A DNA stretch of 29,392 bases. It comes from Smittium mucronatum. Its lineage: Eukaryota; Kickxellomycota; Harpellomycetes; Harpellales; Legeriomycetaceae. Shown here in pieces: positions 9,800-21,181 of this stretch (position 1 is the stretch's first letter; each line of letters starts with the position of its first letter). The position numbers were made by a program, and so were the translations under genes. The notes beneath the pieces are model-generated. The model made no database searches. It was given only the letters and a program-made list of their open reading frames with translations, and was not told the origin of the DNA. The stretch lies in contig LSSL01003226.1 of assembly GCA_001953115.1 (NCBI GenBank), positions 1-29,392 of the forward strand, written 5' to 3'.

Positions 9800-11850
9800 T
9801 TTCAAGACAACTCTATAATTATGGGATTCTTTTTTTAGTCAAATTAGGAATATTAGTTGCATATTTGGTCTGCCCTTTTTTTTTTGAACTTCTTAGTTAA
9901 GTACAATTAATGGAGGCTCAGAGAGAATTTTTGGAATAAAGGCTATATATTTCTTTTTTTATATCAGAGTAAGATAAAAATTTACTAAAATTCTCATATA
10001 AATTATCCCTGATTAAATTGTCTAACTCTTCAGGATTTCATATTCCATAATCTGGATTAGAAGTTTCCCTATCAAATTTCTACCGGATGCGAACATCTTC
10101 GAGGCTTATGCGAGTAGAAAAAAAGTTTATCATTTGTAACTCGTGAAAACATGGTAGTCCCCACACATCTCTGAATAATTTATCGCATTTTGGAAGTGGA
10201 TTTTTTTTAGTATAATGAATTGGTTATTGATATTGATATTCTATTATATTCAATGAATAAACGGATATTTTTCACACTACCTGAGTGTAAATTTTTCGAT
10301 TTCAGTGATAAGAAATTCTAATATTAATTACACTCATCTGGTTTTATATGTTATAATATAGGTTTTGGAAATCAATATTTATGCTCTCATAAACTTTCAA
10401 CAGATCTCCGGATGGAATTCATAGATAATTTTTTTAAGACAACATGTGCTCCTTCAAAACTTAAATTATTCCTTATTCCTAAATGCAATTTCCAGTCAGC
10501 CCAAGCGGGAAATTTTTTTCTTTTTATGGAATCCGATTTTTTTTTGATAAATTAAAAAAGATGAAAAATCCGAATTTTTTGAAAAAAAATCTTCAATATG
10601 TTTTTAGATCCCTATTATATATTTTATTGATGAGCTTTTTCCAATCTCTCAAAATATTCTCCTTTTTTTATATTTGAATTTTCATATTTTTCATACTATT
10701 AATAAATTTTTTATTAATATGCCAGATACATATTACAATTTTGGATTCAAGAAATATGTTCTTAATAAAATTGAAAAAAACCAAGTCTCTATCAGTAATA
10801 GTAGATTTAGGAAGCTAAACTCCAGATTATATTTCCTTAATATTATCTATAAAAATTAGAAACCTTGATTTTTTTTGTGTTTTAAAAAATTAAAATTTGA
10901 ATAAAAAGTATTTCCAATTTTGGAGATCCTGTAATGAACCAATAGATTCAGTACAAGCATACAATCTTTAACCAATGAAGAAATCCTCCCATTAGCATAA
11001 TTGACTTTTAGAAAATAGAAAATGTTATAATTAAGGGAGCTTAGCCATTTTTGAATGGCTAAGCCTTTCAACTTTTCTTGTTCCATATCTTTTATATTTT
11101 TAACTAGTATATCCTTTTACCTTTTATTATCCAAATTATCCCATAAAACTGATCCTTACAGATCCCAACACAAACAATCAGGGTCATGTTGAAGCGGTTT
11201 GTCTTATATATACATTACATAAATAACACATAAGGATATTTCTTAGTCATCTCAATAGATTTCTCAAATGAAAAAAAATAATCCTACTACTCTTCCATTT
11301 TTATTAATTTTATAATTGTATTTTGCGTTTTTACCCTTTAATATTTCGATAAATACTGAAATTGGATATTTATACCAAGTTTTTTTATTCTGTTAGTACT
11401 AAAATAATTATAAAAATATGTAGAATTAACCAATCTGCCAGGAAAATCTTTATTTATGAGGCTTATATTCTTTCTTAGTGGTACTCCAACATCAAATAAA
11501 CTGATAATGAAAATTTTTTCGCCATCATCCAGTTTTATTTTTTGTATTTTGTAGAATTTAGGAGTAATATCATGGTTACGACTTAGATATTTTATCTCGA
11601 AAGTCCATCACCCCCACCCCATTAATGAACCCTTTAATGCTAAAAGAGGAATCGGATAATTTATTTCCGGTTTTTCTAATTCTTCTTTTTTCATTTAAAT
11701 TAGGTTTGTAACAGTATGCCCCCACCGTTAAAATACGAAAATTACACCTTTTTTTTTGTTGGAACTTTAAATTTTAACTGAAAATCATTCACTAGAAGAT
11801 ATCTTTTGAATTTTGAAAGTGGGATCACCTCTAGTTTCAAACTCATGACC
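9800..11850 (-). pseudogene. FAR1-family MULE transposase pseudogene
   Basis: Minus-strand fragments appear in the family order. A FAR1 DNA-binding-like piece at about 11740-11630 contains R-K-T-G-N-K-L-S-D and F-S-I-K-G-F. Then comes W-T-F-E-I with N-H-D near 11600, and an open stretch to 11267 including F-D-V-G-V-P-L-R-K-N-I. The transposase core at about 11265-11130 contains S-I-E-M-T-K-K-Y-P and Y-K-T-N-R-F-N-M; the position usually held by the first catalytic Asp is now a stop. A possible middle part is at 11086-10856. A SWIM-like zinc segment with W-G-L-P-C-F-H-E-L lies near 10138-10165, followed by S-L-E-D-V. A basic tail (K-K-K-G-Q-T-K) is near 9860-9890. Many stops and frame changes show it is long dead. 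The length between core and middle part is short, suggesting an internal deletion. Confidence 0.75.
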
Positions 11851-12049
11851 AATTATCAACCCCATTCCCATTAAAAAATAAAAAATAAGTTCAATTGATA
11901 AAATTAAAATTTAAAACTCTACCAAAAATATTTACTAATCCGTTTAAAATGATTTTTACAACAGATTGAAATTTAATATATACATTAAGGAGTAAATTTT
12001 TATGTAAATATTTTTTATAAAAGCGGAAAAATTCGCATATTGAACTACT

Positions 12050-12190
12050 TTTATTTTTATAAAAATCAAAATAAACAAATTATTAACGAGAATGTGCTAA
12101 AAAAGATGGCCAATTGGAATTTTTTTTATTGGTGTGAAATAGTAAAAAGGGGGCATTTATATAAAAAGAATTCTTAATTTATCTTGAATT
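12050..12190 (-). repeat. Right terminal inverted repeat of the FAR1-type MULE
   Basis: Reverse complement of the left repeat, including GGTGTGAAATAGTAAAAAG and ATGGCCAATTGG on the plus strand. The transposase N-terminus points toward this end. Confidence 0.65.
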
Positions 12191-13297
12191 TTACCAATAA
12201 TTTTTTTTATCGACATAAATTCATTGTTAACCATTTCTGCGAATTCTAAAAAATTGTAATTATCGTATTACATGAATTCAAAAACAAAAAATTATGCTTA
12301 AGGTTTCAAATATGATGTGTGGAATAGATATTACGGTCCCAAAACTATATTTTAATACCCCTATATCATCACCATTATCAAAATCTCAAATTAAATTGCT
12401 TTTTAATGAAATTAAAAAAATATTTAATGATGCATATATTGTTAATAATGACGAATTTTTTTTACATAAAAATTATAATGATATCAAATCTAAATTAAGA
12501 AATCCAAACTAATAAAATATCTACACGTCTGATATTCCGTACTCTTAAGTCACTATAACATCCACGCCAAGATTCTTCTAACTTTCATAGCGAATCTAAC
12601 TCCAATATTCCTTTAATTTATTAATTAAATTATTAAATAATTAAATCGTTTTACCTTATGGCAATTTGGATTTCATAAAAATATATCTTTATCGCAAATT
12701 TTATTTCTTAGGTTCGCTATTTCTTGATTTTCAATAGAAGGACTCAATTTTTATTTTCATTCAAATTAAAAAAACTGACTCTGGAATTACGTTTCTTATT
12801 ATTCATGGCTTAGAGAAATAATATGAATAAATACTAAGTGGATTTAAAAGAGACTTTTATTGAAACTCGCTACCAATTATTGGGTATTTTTTAAATAGAC
12901 CCTAAGTGAGCTTTGAAGTTTTTATCTTAAAAACATACCAATAGTATTTTTAATTAAATGGAATTTTTCTTAATTGACCACAATCAAACATCTTCCATAC
13001 TATTTAAATATTCCTTACGGGGAGTAGCAATGATTCCATAAATAAATCTAATTAACAAGTAAACGGGAATTTTCAACCACTGTTAGTAAAACTTCTGGTG
13101 TTTCAAAGAATCTCCCATATATAAAGTATAATAATTACGGGAAAAAACTCGATTTATCTTTAATCTTTGCAAATTCATATACATAAGTTTTAAAATATTA
13201 TCATTTCTGTATTGTAATTTTTATCACATATAAGTCGGATTGCCATTAAGGGCTCTTAGATTATGACGATAGCTATAAATTTTTTAATATTTTAGGT
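12191..13297. other. Spacer with one small unassigned ORF
   Basis: A 72-codon ATG frame at 12294-12512 (plus) has a less monotonous composition than most chance ORFs here and ends in a basic stretch, but has no motif, intron or signal that I recognise. It lies just outside the MULE right end. The rest is AT-rich with no gene seen. Confidence 0.3.
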
Positions 13298-13824
13298 ATT
13301 TTCTAAGGCAAATTCGGTAAAAGTGAAAGTAAATTAAAAAAAGCGAATCCAATTTGGAAAAAGTAAAATTATTTTGAAAAAAGTGAATGAAAATTTGTCG
13401 CAGTGCATCCAATTAAAGATAAAGTGAAAGTAAATACGAATTAGTGCGATAAATTACGAAAAAACTAAATTTGAATTCAAAGAAAGTGAAACCAAGTTGA
13501 AAAAAGCAGAAAAAATCCATAGATTTATCTGTGTTACTCCATGTTCCTAAAATAGCCACAAACTTAAAATTAAGAACTCTATGGAAATTTTAATTTTTCC
13601 GAATTCAGATTCACTTCCTTCTAATTCAAATTTATTTTTTTTGTAATCGATCGCACTAATTCGTATTTAATTTCACTTTTCCTTTAATTTTATGCACTGC
13701 GACCAATTTGCATTCAATTTTATCGAATTAATTTTTACTTTTTTTTCATTTAATTTTGCTTTTTCCAAATTGGATTCGCTTTTTTTAATTTAATTTCACT
13801 TTTTCCGAATTTGCCTTAGAAAAT
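13298..13824. mobile_element. Foldback (long hairpin) element, copy A
   Basis: About 230-bp arms, 13298-13530 and 13590-13824, are inverted copies of each other. Outer ends share ATTTTCTAAGGCAAATTCGG. Inner matches include GCGAATCCAATTTGGAAAAA, GTCGCAGTGCAT and TACGAATTAGTGCGAT. Each arm repeats a short AAGTGAAAGTAAAT-like unit. The centre (13517-13551) contains GATTTAT...TACTCCATGTTC and is shared with copy B. No coding capacity, so it is a non-autonomous element. A target duplication was not clear. Confidence 0.85.
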
Positions 13825-13849
13825 TTGTACTTTCTCATTATTTCAAAGC

Positions 13850-14560
13850 TCACCAAAGTTTAGAAATCTTCAATTTTGATCTTAAATAAAGTCTTTTTAC
13901 TTCAGAAGAAAGAACAGCTTTTTTATCTTTGGTTAAAGCAACTTCAAATGAAATAAAATTCGATCCTTATTCTGAATGAGAAGAACATCTTCGATATAAA
14001 CTGCATAAAAGCTATTAGTAGCACAGTTTCGTATTAGTGATTAACTTGCAAAAATGTGTTCTGGGTATTTCAATATCTTTAGTATATCTAAATTTAAAAT
14101 CTTTCTTCATAGTATCAACTAAATTAATGCCACCTTTTGACCTCCCAAAAATACCTTAAAATTCCATTTCTACCATTTAGAATATTTTTTTATAGAGTTC
14201 TCCTGGGTTTCAATAAAATTTTTAAGCTATTACTTTAAATTATTTCTTTTCAAAAACATCCTCATTAATTTTTAGAACGAAATTATATACGAGATCAAAA
14301 TAAGACAATATATGCTCTCTATTTATCCTTTTATTAACAGATTTAGAAATATTTGCAGATAATATTAAATATCTCGTAACTTAAAATTTAGAAGATTCGA
14401 ACTATGATCCTATTACGTTTAAATATTCGAATGGTTTTTTATCCAATACCTGACAATCATCTTTTACGAGAATTATGTCTCATAAAAATACCTTGAAGCT
14501 AAAATAATATCTTTTTTGATTCTCGCACAAAATTTAATTTTATTTTTCGATGTATGTGAA
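13850..14560 (-). pseudogene. Possible decayed coding sequence, family unknown
   Basis: On the minus strand, open pieces of 30 to 45 codons follow each other with few frame changes from about 14560 to 13850, and read like protein rather than AT noise (for example G-G-I-N-L-V-D-T-M-K-K-D-F-K-F-R-Y at about 14130). Stops interrupt every 20-45 codons. No domain recognised. It abuts foldback copy A. It may be a host gene or transposase relic, or chance in AT-rich DNA. Confidence 0.25.
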
Positions 14561-16088
14561 CTAGAAGTCTGAATGATTTGAATATGGGGGCTCTTGAGAT
14601 ACAGAATTTTCAATCACCTATAAGTCATGACTCGTAAAAACAAGTTTATTATTTCCTTAATTATATGTATTATTTTATTTTAAATTTTGCAGAAACTTGA
14701 TCCAAGATTCAGATTTTTCAGAATTTTATATCCTAAAAGACATCAGCAATATTTTTCCTATACCAGACATAGAAAATGTAAATAATTTATTCCCTTGATA
14801 TTTTGACTTAAAATTAAATTCATTTAATATTAAAACAGGGATTACATTTTTAAAATACTCGGAAAATGGACTTAAATATATAAAACGTATATAATCTCTA
14901 AAATATTTTTACTAATTCTAAATAATTTCCTGAATTTAGCTCCAAAATTTTATAAAAATATTTCCAATTTTTTCAATTTATGCCTCTCCTTCTTTTACAG
15001 AAATTATTCTGGCGCCATTAATATCCCGATATGCCATTTGATACAAAAATTTTCACAGGTAGTTTTTAAATTCAAAAGCTTTTCTAATCCAAGGTACTTG
15101 TCTTAGAAAAAATCCCAATCAAATATTTAACACTTTTTAAAAATATCTTCCTTATATTTTAGACCCAGTATTAAGCACTAAACTTACATTTTTAGATAAT
15201 TAAAAAGAACTGCCCATATTCTTTTTGAATCTGAACTTATATCACGCCCAAGATTTATTAAACCAGCTGGAAAACTTTTTTTAGTGCAATAAATTATGCA
15301 CTAAGACTATTAATTTCAATATTCAGTGATATATAAACATTTTCAGCAAAATGATATTTATTTATTTTTAAAAATTATCCTCAATCAATTAATTAATGAA
15401 TATTTTCTGGAACTCATGAGGCTGATGTTTTTTTCCATGTTTCTATAAAATTTCAAATATTATTAAAATATATCTGGTTATTAAATAAATTTTATGTTGT
15501 TAAATCTAGAGAATGGTTTTACATTTATTTTGATATCCACCCTATTTATTCAGCAGTAATATAGTTAATACAACTCTGTATTTTTCTTTTTAGGACCCCG
15601 TATATCTTATTTGCCGGAGCCTGATTTATTTAAATTTATTGATGCTGAAGTTACTAGGTTTTTAATTTTTGTTAATTTATCTTAAATCTGATTTGAAAAA
15701 AGATTCTATAGGTTAAATTTAGACACTTTATATATATTGAGTTTTAAGATTTTGTATATTTATTTATTTTATCAAATCTTTCGTAAAAAATACCTGCTGA
15801 CCTCGAATTCAAACTAAGGTCACCGGGGATTTTGTAATTTCTAGCAGATTAATGTATTCAATAGCTCTTTCTGAAAGATTTCTTGACCATTCTAAAGATG
15901 ACTCTCTCGATATCGCTTCCTCGAATCTAAATAGCAAAATTATTATATTTTTACTGTTAAAAATGTGTTTTAAAATATATACGTGTGATTAAATTAATTA
16001 TTGTTTTCAAATCTAAAATTTGGGTACTAATTCCAGTTTAAAACCAGTAAATAAGCCAATTTTAAATCATATCTTACTCCAGTTAGCA
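14561..16088. other. Spacer with short coding-like pieces
   Basis: Two short pieces stand out. Plus 15595-15660 follows a good acceptor-like TTTTTCTTTTTAG and reads as an exon fragment. Minus 15935-15785 is a GC-richer open run of about 40 codons containing S-L-E-W-S-R-N-L-S-E-R-A-I-E-Y. Neither could be linked to a gene. The rest is AT-rich with nothing seen. Confidence 0.3.
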
Positions 16089-16479
16089 CTTAAGGGGTTT
16101 TTTATAGCAATAAGATCTTTTTTACATATCAATAGAATCGTTTTCTATTCAAAGATACCCCTTTTTCAGGGAATATGGGGTCATTTTTATAACCAATAGG
16201 CCTCTTTCACTTTTACATAAATATATGTCATTATTGGTTAAATTTTAATTGTTCTTAGGTATTATTGGTTTTTCGTTTTTTGATTGGTATAAATAATTAT
16301 TCAATCCAATAATAAAGCTTAATATATTTCTATCAAGAAAATGACCCCGCAGATCTAAAAAATGGGTCTATTAGAATGAAAAAAATTTGTATATTTGAAT
16401 GAAAAAAAGGTCTATTTGAATAAAAAAAAGGTCTAGTGTTATGAAATAAAGGATCTTTTGTTATGAAAAGCCCCATAAG
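16089..16479. mobile_element. Foldback element of a second family with internal tandem units
   Basis: Arms 16089-16190 and 16337-16479 are imperfect inverted repeats. Outer ends are CTTAAGGGG against CCCCATAAG and inner ends GGGGTCATTTTT against AAAATGACCCC. The right arm holds three to four degenerate units of about 21 bp of the form GGTCTATTAGAATGAAAAAA. The loop of about 145 bp contains several CCAAT/ATTGG motifs in both orientations. A minus-strand 60-codon frame over the units (M, F-F, N-R-P-F-F repeats) is a by-product of the repeats. Confidence 0.7.
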
Positions 16480-17929
16480 CCCGTTTTTATGAATAAAACA
16501 ATATTTTAATGTCAATGGTCAATTAAATCCCAATTTGGTGATTCCAAATTTCAACAAATTATTCTGGATATTTTTTGAATATTTTTTGGGTTAATTTTTA
16601 ATTAAGGATAGTTTTGTAATTAGTTTGATATTTCTGACTATTTTAGCAATAGTTTTTTATTTTTATTGATATTTTTTATTTGAATTTTTATTTGAAAAAT
16701 TATGAAAAATAATTTATCAAAGAGGCAAATAAATTGTTGCTGTTTTTTTAAAACAAAATTTTGCAAGAATACGCATAATTAACAATTTTTCGAGTAAAAA
16801 GACAATTTTTTTTAGTTTTAAATGAAAAATGTATTCGAAATAAAAAGTTTGTAAGTATCAATATGAGTACAAGTGAGTTTTTTAATGTAATCTTATAATT
16901 TTAAAAAAAATATTAAAATCCAGATTTTCTGAAATATTTGAAAATTTACCTACCAGTGGTCAGGATTTCGAGTCCAAAAAATTATCTTGTACTTGATAAA
17001 AAGTTAACAAAAAATTTTTACCCGCAAACTCTAGTAAAATTTTGGATTAATAGAAAAAAGGATAATGAATAATTTTTTTGATCCAACATATAATTAATTA
17101 CTTATAGAAATAATTTTTTTATTTTTATAAAAAGATCCCCAAAAGATCTTTATAAAATCGCTTAGTTTCTTGTTAAAGCATAAAATTTTGACAGTATAAA
17201 TGTTTATAAATGAATGATAAATAATTTTTAATTATAATATAGTCTTTTTAATTAAAATAGCTAAAAAAAAATCAAAAATAAAATGAAATAATTTCTAGTG
17301 CCACACAAGAAAAAAGTCTTGAATTGAAAAAACTAAATATTCAGAAGCCGTATAGTGGATTTTATTAAGAACATTTACTTAAGTTTCAATTGGAAGTTTT
17401 ATCAGGTAATAGCATTTTTTTAATAATATAGTTTTATATTTTTTCTAAAAAAATCTAATCGTGTTTAACTTAATTTTTTATATTAAAAATTAAATATCAC
17501 CAAATACCAGTGATAGATAAATGTAATTAATCATTTCCTCAAAAGAATGATTCACTTTCTTACTTAGTCGATTTAATATAATATTAAAAAATTTCAATTT
17601 TTTTTGGAAATACAATGAAAAATCGGTGAACCTTCAAAAAATATAAAAAATTGGCCAATATTTTATTAATTACAAATAATTCGAATATTTTTTAAATTAA
17701 TTGTACAATTTCAAAAAAATAATATTATAATTTTATGAATTTGCTACAATATCAACTCTTAATGCTTGTGTATCATTCTGATTTTATATGTTAAATAGAT
17801 GCATAATAAAGGAATATCGAGTGGGGTTTTCAAATACTGTAAAATATTGTCAAATAAAATACAAGATGCATCTTTAAATACAATTTATTGAAATATAAAC
17901 CGGATAGAACCATTAGAAATAATAAACTT
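16480..17929. other. Very AT-rich spacer, no gene recognised
   Basis: Dominated by A and T runs with stops in every frame. No repeat or RNA gene seen. Confidence 0.5.
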
Positions 17930-19500
17930 AAGATCTTAATACATGTACGAAGAAGATATTAAGCGATATCAGCAAGCTAAAATGGGTGTTTATACAATGG
18001 TAAGCACCGTAATTCTAGCAATATATCTATATTATCTCCTATATAATCACAGTTTCTATTCTTAAAACTTGATTTTAAGCTCATCTAAATTCATTTTTAC
18101 ACTACTAGATAAAAGTCAAGTTAGGATCGGTTCACCTTGGACGATTATCAGAGAATAATGTTAACATCAATATAATCTATTTGAAAAAACTCTTTTGGTT
18201 GGTTAAGACCATCTTAAACCTTAATCCCTAGCCATAGAAATTGATCCGGAGAAACTACAGTAGAATTACCAAAACTGTTGAAAATTAGTTTAGGCATATG
18301 GCCCAGAAATAATTGTATGTACGCAGTTATTTTTTGAAAAGAGCCCAGGGATTGGAGGTAAAATATCTTAAATTTTCCAGATCTGCATCGAAACTATCAA
18401 AAAACTGGTCTAATGATTATAATCAAGAAAGGCATGTGTGTGCTGGAAACAATTTTTAATATTTATACCGATATGCGTGCCCAATTAAATGATATGGTTT
18501 TAAAAGAGCACCGAGGTAAAAAATGGACATCACATTTATACGTTTAACAAAATGGCGGTGGATAAAGAGGAATGATGATTAAGTATCTTATAGGGTGTAT
18601 TAGGCATCGAATCTTATATATTAATCTATTTATTTAAAGAAAATCACAAGACTGGAAGAGAAACTGTTGATTCTAATTATTTATGATACAACAAGAAGAA
18701 ATCAGACCTAAGATCTTATCTAATAACAAGATCTTATAGTAATATTAAAAGAAGATATTGCAATTTTTTGTTATAGAATCTCAAGCGCGACTATTTGTAA
18801 TCTCTTAACTGTCTTTATAAAATGTTAGGATACACAAACCTATCCTGATGAATAATTTTTATTTCTTTGGAACGACTCATATCCTCATTTTAGATACAGT
18901 GAATAGCTCTACTCAGTGATGAAAGCTCTGCCAGAAATACTTGCCGTTTGAGTTTACTTTAAAAAATTTAATTAACTATTGAAAAATATATGTATGAAAT
19001 CATTTTGGCTTAATTCAAATGGTTGAAATAATCAAAATTAGTTATAGAAATATTAACCATAAGAGATTTAATCTGCGTTTTTTGATCTAAGACAGCCGAA
19101 CTTTCGGACTGGGGAGGTGTATACTGGATTGAGATGGGTTAATATTTCATCAAGCATTATCGGTATCTAACCAGAAGATTTAAAAACATGGCGAAAATAG
19201 ATAAGTTTAAGGCATATTTATCTTTTCATAGAATAAATCATTTTTCGATGAATTGCCCTATAAGATCATTTCTCGCAAGGAGCTACAAGTCAATATATTT
19301 ATAATTAAATTTTTTAAATATGAATTAAAAGAATATATTATCTACCGCTTCTCCCAGAAATAGCACAGATTAGCGCCTGATCATGGGGCTGTCTTAATTC
19401 TCACTACATAGCTCAAGGGTAAAATGGCTTAAAAACCATCGAAGCACTCCTTGAACACTGTATCAATTTATAATCACTTTACTGCAAGTAACTATAAGTT
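17930..19500 (+). pseudogene. Possible decayed intron-containing gene, family unknown
   Basis: GC content rises and open plus-strand pieces appear in several frames. About 17943-17999 reads Y-E-E-D-I-K-R-Y-Q-Q-A-K-M-G-V-Y-T-M and is followed by the donor-like GTAAGC. About 18290-18365 reads A-Y-G-P-E-I-I-V-C-T-Q-L-F-F-E-K and on to G-I-G-G-K. About 18375-18545 has M-R-A-Q-L-N-D-M-V-L-K-E-H. About 19090-19310 has W-G-G-V-Y-W-I-E-M-G and R-Y-L-T-R-R-F. Stops and frame changes separate them. I could not identify the family. The pieces may come from more than one gene. Confidence 0.3.
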
Positions 19501-20379
19501 GCTTTGTGTTGGAGTCTCCTCAGTTTGTATATTCAGTTATTGAATTTTTGGATATGCATCCTAACAATATTCCTCTCATAGGAAAGACACAAAAAATTTC
19601 GAAAATTTTTATTAAAATTTTTATATAAAATAATATTTGAGTATTATTGTATAACTTTTAACAGTGATATTGATCAACAGAATAATTTATAACAATTTCT
19701 GGGCTTTTATTTTAAATTGTATTTTTATTGCAATTATTCGATCTTTTATATTGAGGTGTGTAAAAAAATTGTTTTAAAATGTTTTTTTAAAGCTGATTAT
19801 TAATGCATTTCTCAAATTTCAAATTTTAAAGCCTTTTATTTTTATTTTATTTTTTAAAAAAATAGACTACTTTAAGCCTTATAATCCCATCTTCTTATAA
19901 AATTATGTTTCATATATTTTAAAATTATCATATTAATGAGGTCAGTATAAATATTTTAATTTAAGAATATATGCATGTCTAACACCACAGGCCCTTAAAC
20001 TGAATATATTTCTTGATTATAAATGTAATTAGACTCAAAAATATAGTGAAAATAATTCATAGTACATAAAATAAAAATCAAGATAACTTATATTAATTAT
20101 ATAGTGGGATGAAATTTATTATTTGTTTTTTTCTTTTGTTTTATTTACATTTTAGTTTCGTCTAGTATTTGAATATTATAAATAAATTCCCTTTTTTAAA
20201 AAAAAACAAAAAAACTTATATTAATAAATTTATCATTGAGCTAAATAAAATAAATATTTTATTTATACTCTCAATCTTAAATATTTATTTATTTTTTGCA
20301 CTCTTGACTTTAATAAACTCTAGCTTATTTTATAAATAAAATTCAGAATCATATTTAAAAAACTAGAGTGGTATTACTG
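19501..20379. other. AT-rich spacer, no gene recognised
   Basis: Nothing beyond A/T runs and short chance frames. Confidence 0.5.
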
Positions 20380-20880
20380 AAGACACCCATTAGTTGGATG
20401 TCGATTTAAAAATTTACAAAGCCAATCTTAAGATCGCCGAACAAATTTATTATTTCTACGGTTAATCTGGGACAATACCCGGCTGATTGACCTTTAAAAA
20501 TAGAAATTTCAAAGCAGTTGTTGCCAGAAATCTATAGTTAGGGACAAGTAGAAACACAGCATTCAATGATCTGACTGATTTACTTTGAATTAACAAAATA
20601 ATATTCGAGAAAAGATATCAGCAATATTTGAAGTGTGTTCAAACAGATTAGTATATTTTTTAAAAAATATTACAATATAGGTATGGATTTTGGAAACGGT
20701 AATATCTAATTTACAAAAATCGATAATACTGATCTCAACTGACTTGAGCTAGATGGCATTAAAAGTGCCAATTGAAATAAGGGTGATTTCGGAAACTTTA
20801 ACATCCAATCTCCTAAGATTGAATACCACAATTAGTAAAACGGGGTTATAAAATTGGAGGGGTTGGTGGTGGAAATTATT
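20380..20880 (+). pseudogene. Coding-like stretch with an internal imperfect direct repeat
   Basis: About 20688-20735 and 20790-20832 match each other imperfectly, both containing a GGAAAC core followed by a TAAyATCyAATyT pattern, about 100 nt apart. In translation both give G-D-F-G-N-like starts. Other open pieces include N-T-A-F-N-D-L-T-D-L near 20560. A repeat of this kind could be a relic of a leucine-rich surface protein, but this is a weak guess. In-frame stops are frequent. Confidence 0.2.
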
Positions 20881-21181
20881 TTTAATAATATTATTTTATC
20901 CAAAAAATATATCAAAAGATGAAGGGTGTGTCTATATAGGCCGTAATATTTATCATATTTCATAAGGAGTTCAGTAATAACTTTTAGTATTTGTTTTTTG
21001 AGCTTGGCACGTAGATGAAATTTTTTTTAGAATTAATCAGTTGGATTCACTTTCTAGATTAGCAGAAAAGTTCCCAAAAAATAGATGGATAAATTTGAAG
21101 GAGAAGAACGATTTTAAAGATTAGCAATAATCGATTAATTAAGGGGAAGAGAAATTATTATTTTTAATACTGGATGGTACG
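20881..21181. other. Spacer, no gene recognised
   Basis: No open frame or repeat of note before foldback copy B. Confidence 0.5.

Larger units (their letters stand above)
8803..12190 (-). mobile_element. Ancient MULE (FAR1 type) outlined by decayed terminal inverted repeats
   Basis: The segments 8803-8945 and 12050-12190 are imperfect inverted repeats and enclose the FAR1-type transposase pseudogene at about 9800-11850. Shared blocks include CTTTTTACTATTTCACACC and CCAATTGGCCAT. Long terminal inverted repeats of roughly 100 bp or more are typical of Mutator-like elements. The size, about 3.4 kb, is also ordinary for an autonomous MULE. Exact ends and the usual 9-bp target duplication could not be fixed because the outer sequence has diverged. 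Confidence 0.65.

Noticed and set aside
8676..11896. Shared 14-mer ATAAGTTCAATTGA near 8680 and 11885
   Set aside because: Too short and not extended; expected occasionally in such AT-rich sequence.
16333..16515. Minus-strand ORF with repeated R-P-F-F pattern
   Set aside because: It is produced by the short tandem units of the foldback arm.
18375..18600. Resemblance to coproporphyrinogen oxidase (M-R-A-x and N-G-G-G patterns)
   Set aside because: Only scattered residues agree and the spacing is wrong; not enough to name the family.
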